From NCBI GenBank assembly GCA_017503135.1, contig JAFVTQ010000001.1:233756-297755 (forward strand): a stretch of DNA of 64,000 nucleotides. The letters run 5' to 3'. The notes under the pieces were generated by a model that saw nothing but the letters and a program-made list of their open reading frames with translations, did not search any database and was not told the DNA's origin. Positions 22,245 to 31,132 of this stretch are shown piece by piece. The translations under genes were made by a program, and so were the position numbers. This DNA comes from Clostridia bacterium. Its GTDB lineage: Bacteria; Bacillota; Clostridia; Oscillospirales; Acutalibacteraceae. Every line of letters starts with the position of its first letter. The first letter of the stretch is position 1.

Positions 22245-22273
22245 ATTATACAATAATATTTGATTTTATTCAA
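22245..22273 (-). promoter_or_regulatory. Promoter of the epimerase-rarA-yfbR operon
   Basis: On the minus strand: TTGAAT (22268-22273), 17 bases, TATAAT (22245-22250). Confidence 0.82.
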
Positions 22274-22343
22274 CCGATTTCAAGCACATTTAACAGTATA
22301 AAATCAGTATTTTTTATAAAATTAAAAAAATATTAAAAACCCC

Positions 22344-22372
22344 TTTTATTTTTGGTAAAATAGTGTTATACT
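22344..22372 (+). promoter_or_regulatory. Probable promoter of murA
   Basis: A good -10 box TATACT (22367-22372) lies 17 bases after a weak TTTTAT. The leader to the TTG start is about 110 bases long. Confidence 0.5.
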
Positions 22373-22486
22373 ATATAAAGGATTTTGGGCATTTTTCTGT
22401 AATTGTGGTTAAAATGCCATTTTTTCAGTTTTTTTACTATATCTTGTAGATTTTTGAAATTATTTGATTTTGAGGGGGAAGAGTCC

Positions 22487-23779
22487 TTGGAAAAAATCAT
22501 AATTAACGGCGGAAACAGATTAACAGGTGAAGTTGAAATCAGCGGAGCTAAAAATGCCGTCGTTGCGATAATTCCGGCGACCATTCTCGCAGAGGACGTT
22601 TGCAGAATTGAAAACATCCCAAATATCAGCGATGTTTCTGCAATGATTAAGATTTTGCGTTCTCTGGGTGCAGAAATTAAAATGATAAACAAGAACACAT
22701 TAGAGATTGACACAACTCACGTCCGTACAAATGTTGTCGGTCACGATTTGTCAAAGTTAATGCGTGCTTCATATTACTTTATTGGTGCTTTGCTCGGCCG
22801 TTTCAATCACGCAAAGGTTGCAATGCCAGGTGGATGTTGTTTTGGCGTTCGTCCAATCGACCAACATATCAAAGGCTTTGAGGCGCTCGGCTCAAAGGTT
22901 ACTATGGAAGAAAACGCAATGGTTGATGTTAAAGCAGAAACCTTGCTTGGCACATCAGTTTATTTCGACGTGGTAACAGTTGGTGCAACAGTTAACCTTA
23001 TGCTTGCTGCAGTTAAGGCAAAGGGTCTTACAATCATTGAAAATGCAGCGAAAGAGCCACACATCGTTGACCTTGCTAACTTCTTGAACTCAATGGGTGC
23101 AGATGTGCGTGGCGCTGGTACTGATGTTATTAAAATTCGTGGTGTGGACAAGCTTCACGGTTGCGAATATGCAATTATTCCTGACCAGATTGAAGCAGGA
23201 ACATATATGGTAGCGGCTGCTGCTACTCAGGGTGATGTGCTTATTAAAAATGTTATTCCTAAGCACTTAGAGTCAATTACTGCAAAGCTTCTTGAATGTG
23301 GTGTAGTGGTTGAAGAATATGACGATTCAATCAGAATTTATTCTGACTGCCGTCCAAATCATTGTAGCGTTAAAACAATGCCACATCCGGGATTCCCAAC
23401 AGATATGCAACCACAGTTTGCTGTACTCTTGTCAATAGCAAGAGGTAACAGTATGGTTTCTGAAAGTGTGTGGGACAACCGTTTCAGATATGTTGACCAG
23501 TTGCTTAGAATGGGTGCAAAGATTACTGTTGATGGTAAATCAGCATTTATAGAAGGTGTTGACCCATTAAAAGGCGCGCCTGTTAAAGCAGATGACCTTC
23601 GTGCAGGTGCTGCAATGGTTATTGCAGGTCTTGTGGCAAGTGGCACAACTGAAATTGAAGAAATCCATCATATTCAACGTGGGTATGATAACATAATTGA
23701 AAAATTACGTAGCTTAGGTGCGGATATCGAATTAAGAAACAGTCCTGATGACGAAAAAACCGTATTGAGCGTAGGCTAA
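22487..23779 (+). CDS. murA: UDP-N-acetylglucosamine 1-carboxyvinyltransferase
   Basis: A 430-residue enolpyruvyl transferase, the first committed step of peptidoglycan synthesis (UDP-GlcNAc plus phosphoenolpyruvate). Family residues are Lys22-Asn23 (SGAKNAVVA), the catalytic loop Cys117 in [15 protein letters not shown] (the target of fosfomycin), and the late [11 protein letters not shown] with the conserved Asp. The start is TTG 22487, placed nine bases after GAGGGGG; the 28 upstream in-frame residues are not conserved in character. The C-terminal [23 protein letters not shown] is typical. A terminator separates it from walJ. Confidence 0.95.
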   Translation: MEKIIINGGNRLTGEVEISGAKNAVVAIIPATILAEDVCRIENIPNISDVSAMIKILRSLGAEIKMINKNTLEIDTTHVRTNVVGHDLSKLMRASYYFIGALLGRFNHAKVAMPGGCCFGVRPIDQHIKGFEALGSKVTMEENAMVDVKAETLLGTSVYFDVVTVGATVNLMLAAVKAKGLTIIENAAKEPHIVDLANFLNSMGADVRGAGTDVIKIRGVDKLHGCEYAIIPDQIEAGTYMVAAAATQGDVLIKNVIPKHLESITAKLLECGVVVEEYDDSIRIYSDCRPNHCSVKTMPHPGFPTDMQPQFAVLLSIARGNSMVSESVWDNRFRYVDQLLRMGAKITVDGKSAFIEGVDPLKGAPVKADDLRAGAAMVIAGLVASGTTEIEEIHHIQRGYDNIIEKLRSLGADIELRNSPDDEKTVLSVG

Positions 23780-23787
23780 AAATAGTG

Positions 23788-23815
23788 AAGGGACGGTCTT
23801 AACCGTCCCTTTTTG
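23788..23815 (+). terminator. Terminator of murA
   Basis: The stem GGGACGG / CCGTCCC is followed by TTTTT. Confidence 0.85.
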
Positions 23816-23839
23816 ATATAAATTATTAGGAGAAATAAA

Positions 23840-24631
23840 ATGGCGAAGTTTTGTCCCTTATTTTCTTCTTCCAGCGGTAACAGTATTTATATCGGTGGGG
23901 GAGAAAACAGTATTCTGATTGATATTGGTGTTAGTGCGAAACAAACTGAACAAGCACTTTTTAATATTGGTGTTGATGCTGACTCAATCCGTGATATATT
24001 TATAACTCATGAACATTCTGACCATATCAAAGGAATAAAAGTGTTCACCAAAAAGCATAAAGCACGACTTCACATGACAGCAGGTACATACGAAGCACTT
24101 GTCAAAACAGATGCACTCGACAATGCTGAAGAATGTTCAATAATCACATCTGATGGCGTTGATGTTGGGTGTATGCTTGTTAGACCTTTTGCTACATCAC
24201 ACGATGCAAGTGAAAGTTGTGGATATACTATCGAATTAGCAAACGGCAGAAAAATGTCAGTTGCAACTGACTTAGGGGTTATGACTGACACAGTGCTTGA
24301 AAATCTTAAAGGCTCTGACCTTGTAATGCTTGAATCAAACCACGATGTTAATATGCTTCAATGCGGGGGATATCCATATATTCTCAAAAGACGAATTTTA
24401 GGTGTTAAAGGGCATCTCTCAAATGATGCTTGTGCCGAAACTTTGGTGAAACTCATTGAGAGTGGCACAACAAGATTTTTCTTGGGGCATTTAAGCCGAG
24501 AAAACAATATTCCACAACTGGCTTATCAGACAAGTGTTTCGGCGCTCACTATGGCAGGAGCAACTGAGGGCGAAGATTATTATATCCGTGTGGCAAAGCC
24601 TCAGTGGGATGAAAAGGCGATGATTTTATGA
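23840..24631 (+). CDS. walJ: Metallo-beta-lactamase-fold protein, WalJ/YycJ-like
   Basis: This 263-residue metallohydrolase has motif THEHSDHIKG (residues 56-64), DLGVMTD and ESNHDVNM, with a final GHLSREN. The opening FCPLFSSSSGNSIYIGGG is the YycJ signature. In Bacillus this gene belongs to the WalRK operon and links cell-wall or replication state to the kinase; its biochemical substrate is unsettled (5'-exonuclease activity has been reported for relatives). The order here, walJ-rlmH-regulator-kinase-htrA, is close to that operon. It overlaps rlmH by four bases. Confidence 0.88.
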   Translation: MAKFCPLFSSSSGNSIYIGGGENSILIDIGVSAKQTEQALFNIGVDADSIRDIFITHEHSDHIKGIKVFTKKHKARLHMTAGTYEALVKTDALDNAEECSIITSDGVDVGCMLVRPFATSHDASESCGYTIELANGRKMSVATDLGVMTDTVLENLKGSDLVMLESNHDVNMLQCGGYPYILKRRILGVKGHLSNDACAETLVKLIESGTTRFFLGHLSRENNIPQLAYQTSVSALTMAGATEGEDYYIRVAKPQWDEKAMIL

Positions 24632-25110
24632 TGAACATAAATTTTATTGTGTTGGGCAAACTTAAAGAAAAATATATGAAAGAGTTTTCAGCAGAATATG
24701 AAAAACGTCTTTCAGCATATTGTAAAGTGACGGTTGCCGAGCTTGAGCCCGTTAAACTTTCTGATAACCCATCACAATCTGAAATTGACAATGCACTCTC
24801 AAAAGAAACACAGATGATACTCTCAAAAATTCCAAAAGGGTCATATGTTTTCTCAATGTGTATTGAGGGCAAACAACTATCATCAGAAGAATTGTCACAA
24901 AAACTTGAAGATATTGCTTTAAGTGGCAAAAGCACAGTCACATTTATTATCGGCAGTTCGTTCGGACTCTCTGATGAAATCAAAAAAATGTCGGATTTCA
25001 AATTTTCAATGTCAAAAATGACATTTCCACATAAACTTGCAAGAATAATGCTCACAGAACAGGTTTACAGAGCATTTTCAATCAGTAATAACGGCAAATA
25101 TCATAAATAA
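24628..25110 (+). CDS. rlmH: 23S rRNA pseudouridine-1915 N3-methyltransferase
   Basis: A 160-residue SPOUT methyltransferase that methylates pseudouridine 1915 in helix 69 of 23S rRNA using SAM. The trefoil knot is represented by FIIGSSFGLSDEIK near residue 108 and MSKMTFPHKLARIMLTEQVYRAFSI near 132. The N-terminus MNINFIVLGKLKEKYMKEFSAEYEKRL is characteristic. The size equals the family norm. Two ATGs stand in tandem (24628, 24631); the first overlaps the walJ stop (ATGA). Confidence 0.95.
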   Translation: MMNINFIVLGKLKEKYMKEFSAEYEKRLSAYCKVTVAELEPVKLSDNPSQSEIDNALSKETQMILSKIPKGSYVFSMCIEGKQLSSEELSQKLEDIALSGKSTVTFIIGSSFGLSDEIKKMSDFKFSMSKMTFPHKLARIMLTEQVYRAFSISNNGKYHK

Positions 25111-25198
25111 TTTATAAATTTACAAAAATTTGTTTTCAAATTGTTAAAATTTATGTTGTATTATTTTCCTATAAAGGATATAAAAGGAGGATGTCACT

Positions 25199-25894
25199 AT
25201 GCAAAAAGAAAAAATACTCATTGTTGATGACGACAAAAACATTTGCGATTTATTGAGAATGTACCTTGAAAAAGAAGGTTATGCAGTTGTAATGGAGCAC
25301 AATGGTATTGATGCTGTAAATACATTCAACACAGAAAACCCTGATTTAGTGCTTCTTGACATTATGCTCCCACAACTTGACGGTTGGCAGGTCTGCCGTG
25401 AAATCAGAAAAACTAGTGAAAAACCTATTATTATGCTTACTGCAAAAGACGAAACCTTTGATAAGGTTTTAGGTCTTGAGTTGGGTGCAGATGACTATGT
25501 TACAAAGCCATTTGACACAAAAGAAATCGTTGCAAGAATTAAAGCTGTGCTTCGTCGCACATCTGCTACAAAGGGTAGCGATATGAAAGAAGTACGCTAT
25601 GATAAGCTTGTTATCAATCTTTCAAATTATGATATGAAGGTTGACGGGGTTTCAGTTGACACTCCACCAAAAGAGTTAGAACTTATTTATCATCTTGCAA
25701 GCAATCCTGACAGGGTATTCACTCGTGACCAGTTGCTTGATGATGTGTGGGGATTTGATTATTACGGTGATAGCCGTACAGTTGACGTTCACATTAAAAG
25801 ACTTCGCGACAAACTCAAAGGTGTATCTGAAGAGTGGGAATTAAGAACAATTTGGTCTGTGGGCTATAAATTTGAAACTCATGGAAAAAAGTAA
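25199..25894 (+). CDS. OmpR/PhoB-type response regulator (WalR-like)
   Basis: This is a 231-residue regulator. The receiver domain (1-120) has acidic residues Asp10-Asp12, phospho-acceptor Asp54 (LVLLDIMLP), Thr in IIMLTAKDE and Lys in DYVTKPF. The C-terminal winged helix (about 130-228) contains LTPPKELEL-like VDTPPKELELIYHL and SRTVDVHIKRLRDKL. By synteny with walJ and rlmH upstream and a kinase and htrA downstream it may be the WalR counterpart, which controls cell-wall hydrolases; a PhoP-like role is the alternative. A strong AGGAGG precedes the ATG. The end overlaps the kinase gene. Confidence 0.9.
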   Translation: MQKEKILIVDDDKNICDLLRMYLEKEGYAVVMEHNGIDAVNTFNTENPDLVLLDIMLPQLDGWQVCREIRKTSEKPIIMLTAKDETFDKVLGLELGADDYVTKPFDTKEIVARIKAVLRRTSATKGSDMKEVRYDKLVINLSNYDMKVDGVSVDTPPKELELIYHLASNPDRVFTRDQLLDDVWGFDYYGDSRTVDVHIKRLRDKLKGVSEEWELRTIWSVGYKFETHGKK

Positions 25895-27407
25895 GAATTT
25901 CATAAAAAATATTTACAGAAGAACGGGTTGGTTTTTTACACATCTTCCTTTGTTTGCAAAATATCTGACAATTATGACATCAATGATTCTTGTCAGTTAT
26001 ATTGTGCTTGCATCTGCTTTGCTTGTGTTTCTTTCAAACCGTTGGTCCGTTGAGAAAAAAGATTTACTCACAGAAAATGTTAAGCAGAACGCGGCTTATT
26101 GCGAGACTATACTTTCGGGCTGCAGAACAGAGAACGAGTTTAATAGCGCAATGCTTCTCATAGGGAATAATCTCAGTGTTATTTCTGATGCTATCGATGC
26201 AGATGTGATAATGTGCAATATGCAGGGCAGAGTTGTACTTTGTAAAGAAAAATTCAAATATACAAATTTTGAAGATGATAATGACTGCGTTATTCATAAA
26301 GGGTATATAATTCCCGAAGAAATAATGTCAACAGTTTCAAAAAATGTTTATTTCAGCGATGAAAAAGTTGACGGGCTTTATAGTGAGCCCACATTTATGG
26401 CGGGCGCACCTATTAAGGTTAACGGAATGGTAATTGGCGCCGTCTTTGCTTGTGACCCTGTTAAAAACAGTTTTGCACAATATGCAGGTAGCATTATGAA
26501 AATGTATCTGTCATCAGCGGTTTTTGCAGTTTCACTTTCCTTTTTAGTTGCCTATGCATTGACGGCAAGACTGACAAATCCGTTGAGACAAATGTCAAAA
26601 GCAACTAAGGCTTATGCTCAAGGTGATTTCAGCAGACGAGTGGCAGTTCGTGGCTCTGATGAGCTTGCAGAACTTTGTGGTTCGTTTAACCGAATGGCAT
26701 CGGCTTTGTCGGTTCTTGAATCGTCAAGAAGAAGTTTTGTCGCCAATGTTTCCCACGAGCTTAAAACCCCAATGACAACTATCGGTGGATTCATTGACGG
26801 AATGCTTGACGGAACAATTCCAAAAGATAAACATGACGAATATTTAAACAGAGTTTCAGATGAAGTTAAACGTCTTTCAAGACTTGTTACATCAATGCTC
26901 AATCTTTCAAAAATCGAAGCAGGTGAGCTTGAATTAAAGTTGTCAGAATTTGATATTTCAGCTCTTTTAATTGACTCAATGCTCTCGTTTGAGCAAGAAA
27001 TAGAGAAGAAAAATATCAGTGTTGAGGGTTTTGAAAACCTTAATTCAACAGTAGTCAATGCAGACCGTGATATGTTACATCAGGTAATTTTCAATCTTGT
27101 TGACAATGCTGTGAAATTCACACAGAATGATGGTGTAATTTCGGTGTTTGCAGGTGAAAATAAAGACGGAAAGATTTGTGTTTCAATTCAGAATACGGGT
27201 GAGGGTGTTTCACCTGAAGAATTGGGAAAAATCTTTGAACGCTTTTATAAAGTTGATAAATCCCGAAGTTATGACGTTAAGAGCGCAGGGCTAGGACTTT
27301 ATCTTTGCAAAACTATTATTGAAATGCACGGTGGAAAAATCTTTGCTGAAAGTGTTGAGGGTGAATATACAAAATTCACTATTCTGCTTTCAAAACCTAA
27401 AAAATAA
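25881..27407 (+). CDS. Membrane sensor histidine kinase
   Basis: This is a 508-residue kinase. Two membrane helices (about 26-50 and 206-230) flank an extracytoplasmic region of about 155 residues. HAMP follows (LRQMSKATKAYAQGDFSRRV, DELAELCGSFNRMA), then HisKA with the phosphorylated His in FVANVSHELKTPMTTIGG near 295. The HATPase_c boxes are NLVDNAVKFTQ, ERFYKVDKSRSYD and AGLGLYLCKTIIEMHGG. There is no cytoplasmic PAS domain, unlike Bacillus WalK. ATG 25881 is taken, since TTG 25872 lies within the regulator's last codons. It partners the regulator just upstream. Confidence 0.92.
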   Translation: MEKSKNFIKNIYRRTGWFFTHLPLFAKYLTIMTSMILVSYIVLASALLVFLSNRWSVEKKDLLTENVKQNAAYCETILSGCRTENEFNSAMLLIGNNLSVISDAIDADVIMCNMQGRVVLCKEKFKYTNFEDDNDCVIHKGYIIPEEIMSTVSKNVYFSDEKVDGLYSEPTFMAGAPIKVNGMVIGAVFACDPVKNSFAQYAGSIMKMYLSSAVFAVSLSFLVAYALTARLTNPLRQMSKATKAYAQGDFSRRVAVRGSDELAELCGSFNRMASALSVLESSRRSFVANVSHELKTPMTTIGGFIDGMLDGTIPKDKHDEYLNRVSDEVKRLSRLVTSMLNLSKIEAGELELKLSEFDISALLIDSMLSFEQEIEKKNISVEGFENLNSTVVNADRDMLHQVIFNLVDNAVKFTQNDGVISVFAGENKDGKICVSIQNTGEGVSPEELGKIFERFYKVDKSRSYDVKSAGLGLYLCKTIIEMHGGKIFAESVEGEYTKFTILLSKPKK

Positions 27408-27431
27408 TACATCTCTACGGAGGTTTTTAAT

Positions 27432-28829
27432 ATGAACGAAAATTTTGAAAAGGATATTAACGATACAACAGAAAATCCTGTTATTGAGCCTGAAAAGGTG
27501 AGCGAACCTAAAACAGAGCCTTATGTTCAGAGAACTTATGGTAACTATGGCAACTCAAATCAATATATGCCTTATGGAAGTTATGCCACATATAACCGAC
27601 CTGAAGCAGAAAAGAGACAATCAAAAGGCAAGAAAAAAGGTGTAATTATTGCTGCTGTAATTCTGTGCATATCTTTTCTAATAGCAGTTATTGTGTTTTT
27701 TACGTCACTTTTTATAGACGGATTCAGAACAGAAGTTACTCCTAATGGTGATAAAACACAGATGGATTTAGTTGAAACACCCGATAGTGACGGATATATC
27801 TCTGACGGAGATTCAATGTCTGCAAAAGCAATCTATCAAAAAGTCCACGAAAGCTCAGTGGGAATCATCGTGTATTCAGGCAACAGACAACAAGTATCAT
27901 CAGAGGGCTCAGGTGTTGTTTTAGGTCTTAATGGCGATAAAACAGGCACATACATTATTACTTGTGCTCATGTTATAGACGTTGCAAGCGCTAAAATTGT
28001 AGTGCAGACGGCAGACGGTTCACAATATGATGCAAAGTTGGTTGGTCTTGATTCAAAAACAGATATCGGTTTGGTTTATGTAGCAAATACAAGTCTTAAA
28101 GCGGCAGAATTTGCAGATTCTGACACACTTGAAGTTGGCGATGCTATTTATGCAATCGGTAATCCGGGCGGTATTCAATTCTTTGGCTCATTTACAAATG
28201 GTATGGTTTCTGCTATTGGTCGTCCTGTTGATAGCCCTGTTGGATATGAAGTGGCTTGTATTCAGCACACAGCAGCAATTAACCCAGGTAATTCGGGTGG
28301 CGCACTTGTAAATGGTCACGGCCAAATCGTGGGTATCAACTCATCAAAAATTGCTTCAACAGATTTTGAAGGTATGGGCTTTGCAGTTCCATCTTCAACA
28401 GTTAAAGAAATTGTTGACCAACTCATAAAAAACGGAAGAGTTACAGACAGACCTGCATTGGGTATCAAGTTTATGCCAAATACAGAAAGTCAGGTACATT
28501 CAATAATTGTTAAAACAAATGATTTGCCATCAGGCTCAATTATTATTGATACAATAATGATTGGCAGTGACCTTGAGAATAAGGGCGTAGTTGAAGGTGA
28601 TATGATTATCGCCGTCAACGGCAAAGACCTTGATGATTATAATGTTATTTTAGAATTAATTGAAAATGGTAAAGTTGGAGATGTTTTAACTCTTAAAATA
28701 TGTCACATAGATGCAAATTATAAAATCTCAACATTTGATGTCCAGGTGAAACTCGTTGAAGATTCAAGTGTCAGCGAGCCACAAGAAGAAGTTGAAATGC
28801 AAACATTCCCATTCCCGTTTGACTATTAA
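27432..28829 (+). CDS. Membrane-anchored HtrA/DegP-type serine protease with PDZ
   Basis: This is a 465-residue protein. A Tyr/Asn-rich cytoplasmic N-terminus of about 65 residues precedes one membrane helix (70-95). The trypsin-like domain has the triad His180 (TCAHVID), Asp211 (KTDIGL) and Ser288 (NPGNSGGAL). A PDZ domain follows at about 345-445 (NKGVVEGDMIIAVNGKDLDDYNVI). Such proteases degrade misfolded exported proteins at the membrane. It follows the kinase by 24 bases with GGAGG, as htrA follows walK in related genomes, and ends with a terminator. Confidence 0.93.
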   Translation: MNENFEKDINDTTENPVIEPEKVSEPKTEPYVQRTYGNYGNSNQYMPYGSYATYNRPEAEKRQSKGKKKGVIIAAVILCISFLIAVIVFFTSLFIDGFRTEVTPNGDKTQMDLVETPDSDGYISDGDSMSAKAIYQKVHESSVGIIVYSGNRQQVSSEGSGVVLGLNGDKTGTYIITCAHVIDVASAKIVVQTADGSQYDAKLVGLDSKTDIGLVYVANTSLKAAEFADSDTLEVGDAIYAIGNPGGIQFFGSFTNGMVSAIGRPVDSPVGYEVACIQHTAAINPGNSGGALVNGHGQIVGINSSKIASTDFEGMGFAVPSSTVKEIVDQLIKNGRVTDRPALGIKFMPNTESQVHSIIVKTNDLPSGSIIIDTIMIGSDLENKGVVEGDMIIAVNGKDLDDYNVILELIENGKVGDVLTLKICHIDANYKISTFDVQVKLVEDSSVSEPQEEVEMQTFPFPFDY

Positions 28830-28833
28830 GATT

Positions 28834-28862
28834 AAAGACCTACTCAATCGAGTAGGTCTTAT
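28834..28862. terminator. Bidirectional terminator between htrA and spoVAC
   Basis: The stem AAGACCTACTC / GAGTAGGTCTT has an AATC loop and flanking A/T runs. Confidence 0.83.
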
Positions 28863-28866
28863 TTGT

Positions 28867-29310
28867 TTAATATAATTTTAAAATATAAGCAATTAACCCG
28901 TAGATAACACCTGCAAAAATACCATAGGCAATAACAGGCCCTGCGATTTTGAAGATGTTAGCGCCCGTACCCATTATAAGCCCTTCGGATTTGAATTCCA
29001 TGGCGGGCGAAACAACTGAATTAGCAAAGCCAGTGATGGGAACAATAGTGCCTGCGCCTGCGTGTTTTGCAATTTTATCAAAAACACCGATACCCGTGAG
29101 AATCGCAGTGATAATTATGAGTACCGACGGAGTTAGCGCTTTTATATAGTCTTCTGAAAATCCCATTCTCTCGAAAATGAAGTTTAAAAATTGACCAAAA
29201 GTACAAATCGCACCGCCAAAAATAAATGCTTTAATACAGTTTGTGATTTTCGGTGAGTTGGGAGATGCTTTTTCAGCCATTTTACTATATTCTTTGTCAC
29301 TTGTTGACAT
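28867..29310 (-). CDS. spoVAC: Stage V sporulation protein AC
   Basis: A 147-residue membrane protein with about four helices, matching SpoVAC: FIFGGAICTFGQFLNF, AILTGIGVFDKIAKHAGAGTIVPITGFANSVVSPAMEFKSEG and MGTGANIFKIAGPVIAYG. SpoVAC is part of the inner-membrane channel that takes up dipicolinic acid into the forespore and releases it on germination, and can behave as a mechanosensitive channel. ATG 29310 lies eight bases after AAGGAG; the GTG at 29319 is inside that site. The usual partners spoVAD and spoVAE are not adjacent. Confidence 0.92.
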   Translation of the reverse strand: MSTSDKEYSKMAEKASPNSPKITNCIKAFIFGGAICTFGQFLNFIFERMGFSEDYIKALTPSVLIIITAILTGIGVFDKIAKHAGAGTIVPITGFANSVVSPAMEFKSEGLIMGTGANIFKIAGPVIAYGIFAGVIYGLIAYILKLY

Positions 29311-29382
29311 ATAAATCACTCCTTTTCAACTATTTTTCCCGCAAAAAAAGAGTTTAATCCGTTGTATAATTAATTTCACTAT

Positions 29383-29411
29383 TTGCAATAATATGAAATA
29401 TATGGTAAAAT
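29383..29411 (+). promoter_or_regulatory. Promoter of the papain-like amidase / lipoprotein pair
   Basis: TTGCAA (29383-29388), 17 bases, TAAAAT (29406-29411), 33 bases before the start codon. Confidence 0.6.
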
Positions 29412-29444
29412 CCAGATGAAAAGCATTTGAGTAGGTGAAGAGAT

Positions 29445-30302
29445 ATGACAAGAAGAAAGTCAAGACTTCAAAAATTCATATCAAAAATTTTGATAATTGC
29501 AATAATCTTTCTTGCATCTAATCTTGCCTTAAGCTGGATTGCAGACTGGTCTGCTTACCGCGAGCCCGTTGCCGTAAACAAAGTGGAATGGGATGCGATA
29601 TATGAAAAGATGCAGAAAAATTATGGGCTTACTGACGACGAATATGAAACCGTTTTTTCACAGACGGGATTGGGTAAATCTGCAGTCAACAAGCTTTTAA
29701 GAGTCAGAAATTATACAGAAATTCAGAATTATTATAATTACTATATGCAGAATAAAGATTTTGAATGTTCCCGTGACGGACTTCTTGCATATCACGAATA
29801 TATAACTGACGAAAACGGCAACAGAATAGAAAACCCAAAATTTGCAGATTTGCAGAATGGCGACATAATTATTACACTCAGTATTCATAGCTTTGGTTGG
29901 CGACATGGACATGCAGCTATTGTTACAGATGCATACAATGGAGAAACTGTGCAAGCGGTTATGCTGGGGAAAAAATCTGCTTTTGGCAACATAAGTGAAT
30001 GGAAGCAGTTTCCACTTGTTGCAGTGCTTAGGGCGAAGGATATGGACAGGGCAACAAGACAAAAAATTGCAGATTATGCACAGAACAATTTAGTCGGACT
30101 TGAATATTCTCTTTTTGCAGGAATGTTTGGCGTTGAAGAACTTCCGACCCAGACTCATTGTGCTCACCTTGTGTGGTATGCATATAATCAATTCGGTATA
30201 GATATCGATTCAACAGGTGGAGGCACGGTAACACCAAAAGATATTCTTAAAAGTGATAAACTTGAAATCGTGCAGGTTTATGGCAATATAGACCAGATGT
30301 AA
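29445..30302 (+). CDS. Exported YiiX/YycO-like permuted papain-fold hydrolase
   Basis: This 285-residue protein has a signal anchor (about 9-33, KFISKILIIAIIFLASNLAL). The second half has the circularly permuted NlpC/P60 pattern: LQNGDIIITLS, then RHGHAAIVTDAYNG (His near 155), and QTHCAHLVWYAYNQFGIDID (nucleophile Cys near 233). Relatives hydrolyse amides or esters in cell-wall peptides or lipids. Substrate unknown. It is followed 13 bases later by a Thr-rich lipoprotein gene, so both are probably made together at the cell surface. Confidence 0.8.
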   Translation: MTRRKSRLQKFISKILIIAIIFLASNLALSWIADWSAYREPVAVNKVEWDAIYEKMQKNYGLTDDEYETVFSQTGLGKSAVNKLLRVRNYTEIQNYYNYYMQNKDFECSRDGLLAYHEYITDENGNRIENPKFADLQNGDIIITLSIHSFGWRHGHAAIVTDAYNGETVQAVMLGKKSAFGNISEWKQFPLVAVLRAKDMDRATRQKIADYAQNNLVGLEYSLFAGMFGVEELPTQTHCAHLVWYAYNQFGIDIDSTGGGTVTPKDILKSDKLEIVQVYGNIDQM

Positions 30303-30315
30303 AGGAGTTATAAAA

Positions 30316-30699
30316 ATGAAAAGATTTATAGCAATTATCCTTATAGTTTTAGTTGTTCTTACAGTAGCAGGTTGTGGCAAAGAAACTGAATATAAAAAGG
30401 TTGGGCCAACACCGGTGCTCACAACAACAACCACAACAACAGAAACTACAACAGAAGAAGCCGAAACTGAAGAAAGTTCAACAGAAGACGCATCTTCATC
30501 AACCACAACAACCACAAGAAGGAATCAGAATAATAGCGGTTCAAATAATTCAAAGCCAAAACCAACAAATCCATCTTCAACAACCACAACAACAACTACA
30601 ACGACCACCACAACAACTGAACCGGCGGATATTGTGGTTGAATCGACAACAACGACGACTACAACAGAGCAAAGTGAATCAGAAGAGAACAACGAGTAA
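30316..30699 (+). CDS. Threonine-rich lipoprotein
   Basis: This 127-residue protein begins with a lipoprotein signal (MKRFIAIILIVLVVLTVAGC), whose lipobox VAGC gives Cys20 for lipidation. The rest is low complexity: long Thr runs (up to 13 Thr), Glu, Ser, Asn and a KPKPTNP stretch, with no folded domain. It probably serves as an extended surface spacer and could be O-glycosylated; this is inference. The M23 peptidase at 16533 has a similar, shorter Thr/Glu linker. Cotranscribed with the papain-like hydrolase and followed by a strong terminator. Confidence 0.82.
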   Translation: MKRFIAIILIVLVVLTVAGCGKETEYKKVGPTPVLTTTTTTTETTTEEAETEESSTEDASSSTTTTTRRNQNNSGSNNSKPKPTNPSSTTTTTTTTTTTTTEPADIVVESTTTTTTTEQSESEENNE

Positions 30700-30702
30700 A
30701 AT

Positions 30703-30728
30703 AAAGCCAGTCCGACGGACTGGCTTTT
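30703..30728 (+). terminator. Terminator after the lipoprotein gene
   Basis: The stem AAAGCCAGTCC / GGACTGGCTTT is followed by T residues. Confidence 0.85.
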
Positions 30729-30757
30729 GTTTAGACAAATTCAAATTTACAAAAATT

Positions 30758-30781
30758 AACCCCGATTTTTAATCGGGGTTT
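30758..30781 (-). terminator. Terminator of the broken small gene
   Basis: The stem ACCCCGATT / AATCGGGGT has a TTT loop; on the minus strand it is followed by TTAATTTTTG. A similar hairpin (ACCCCGAC...) occurs at 31440. Confidence 0.65.
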
Positions 30782-30788
30782 CTGTTGT

Positions 30789-31046
30789 TTAATCTAATTT
30801 GAACTCACTATCATAAAATTCAAAAGCTTCTTCCGTCATTGTAACCATACCAATTTCTTTATCAAAATAGTGATTGCCATCTTTCATTTTAAATCGAGTA
30901 AGCATTTTTTAAGTATCAAGTGTTCGTCGAGTGGCTCTAACGGGTATCATATTTTTACATAATACACGCCAATCAATATTAGGCTCATTTTCATTCTTGC
31001 AAACACCTTTATCTTGATATATACAGAAATAATTTTCACATTTCAT
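30789..31046 (-). pseudogene. Small Cys-containing protein gene with internal stop
   Basis: Read from ATG 31044-31046 the frame gives MKCENYFCIYQDKGVCKNEN and ends after 45 residues at TAA (30909-30911). It continues in the same frame, without any shift, for 39 further residues (KMLTRFKMKDGNHYFDKEIG...) to TAA 30789-30791. The two parts make a sensible 85-codon protein if the internal TAA were CAA (Gln). Four Cys in the first part suggest metal binding, and the pattern resembles small proteins found near phage-type regulators. A decayed gene is likeliest; two tiny genes are less likely. Confidence 0.55.
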
Positions 31047-31132
31047 AACATTTCACCCTTAACTATCAAAAACCAGACCAGTATAGCGGTCAACATCTTT
31101 CTTTAATATAGCATAAAATATTTGTAGTTGCA

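Noticed and set aside
25111-25198. Strong promoter directly before the response regulator
   Set aside because: The A+T-rich gap has no pair of boxes with acceptable spacing; transcription probably continues from walJ-rlmH.
29311-29420. SigG promoter for spoVAC
   Set aside because: A CATATTA sequence resembles a SigG -10 box, but no matching -35 box at proper distance could be identified.
30374-30772. 132-codon Gln-rich frame overlapping the lipoprotein
   Set aside because: It is the frame-shifted reading of the ACA/ACC-rich tract; the frame with a lipobox signal is the real one.
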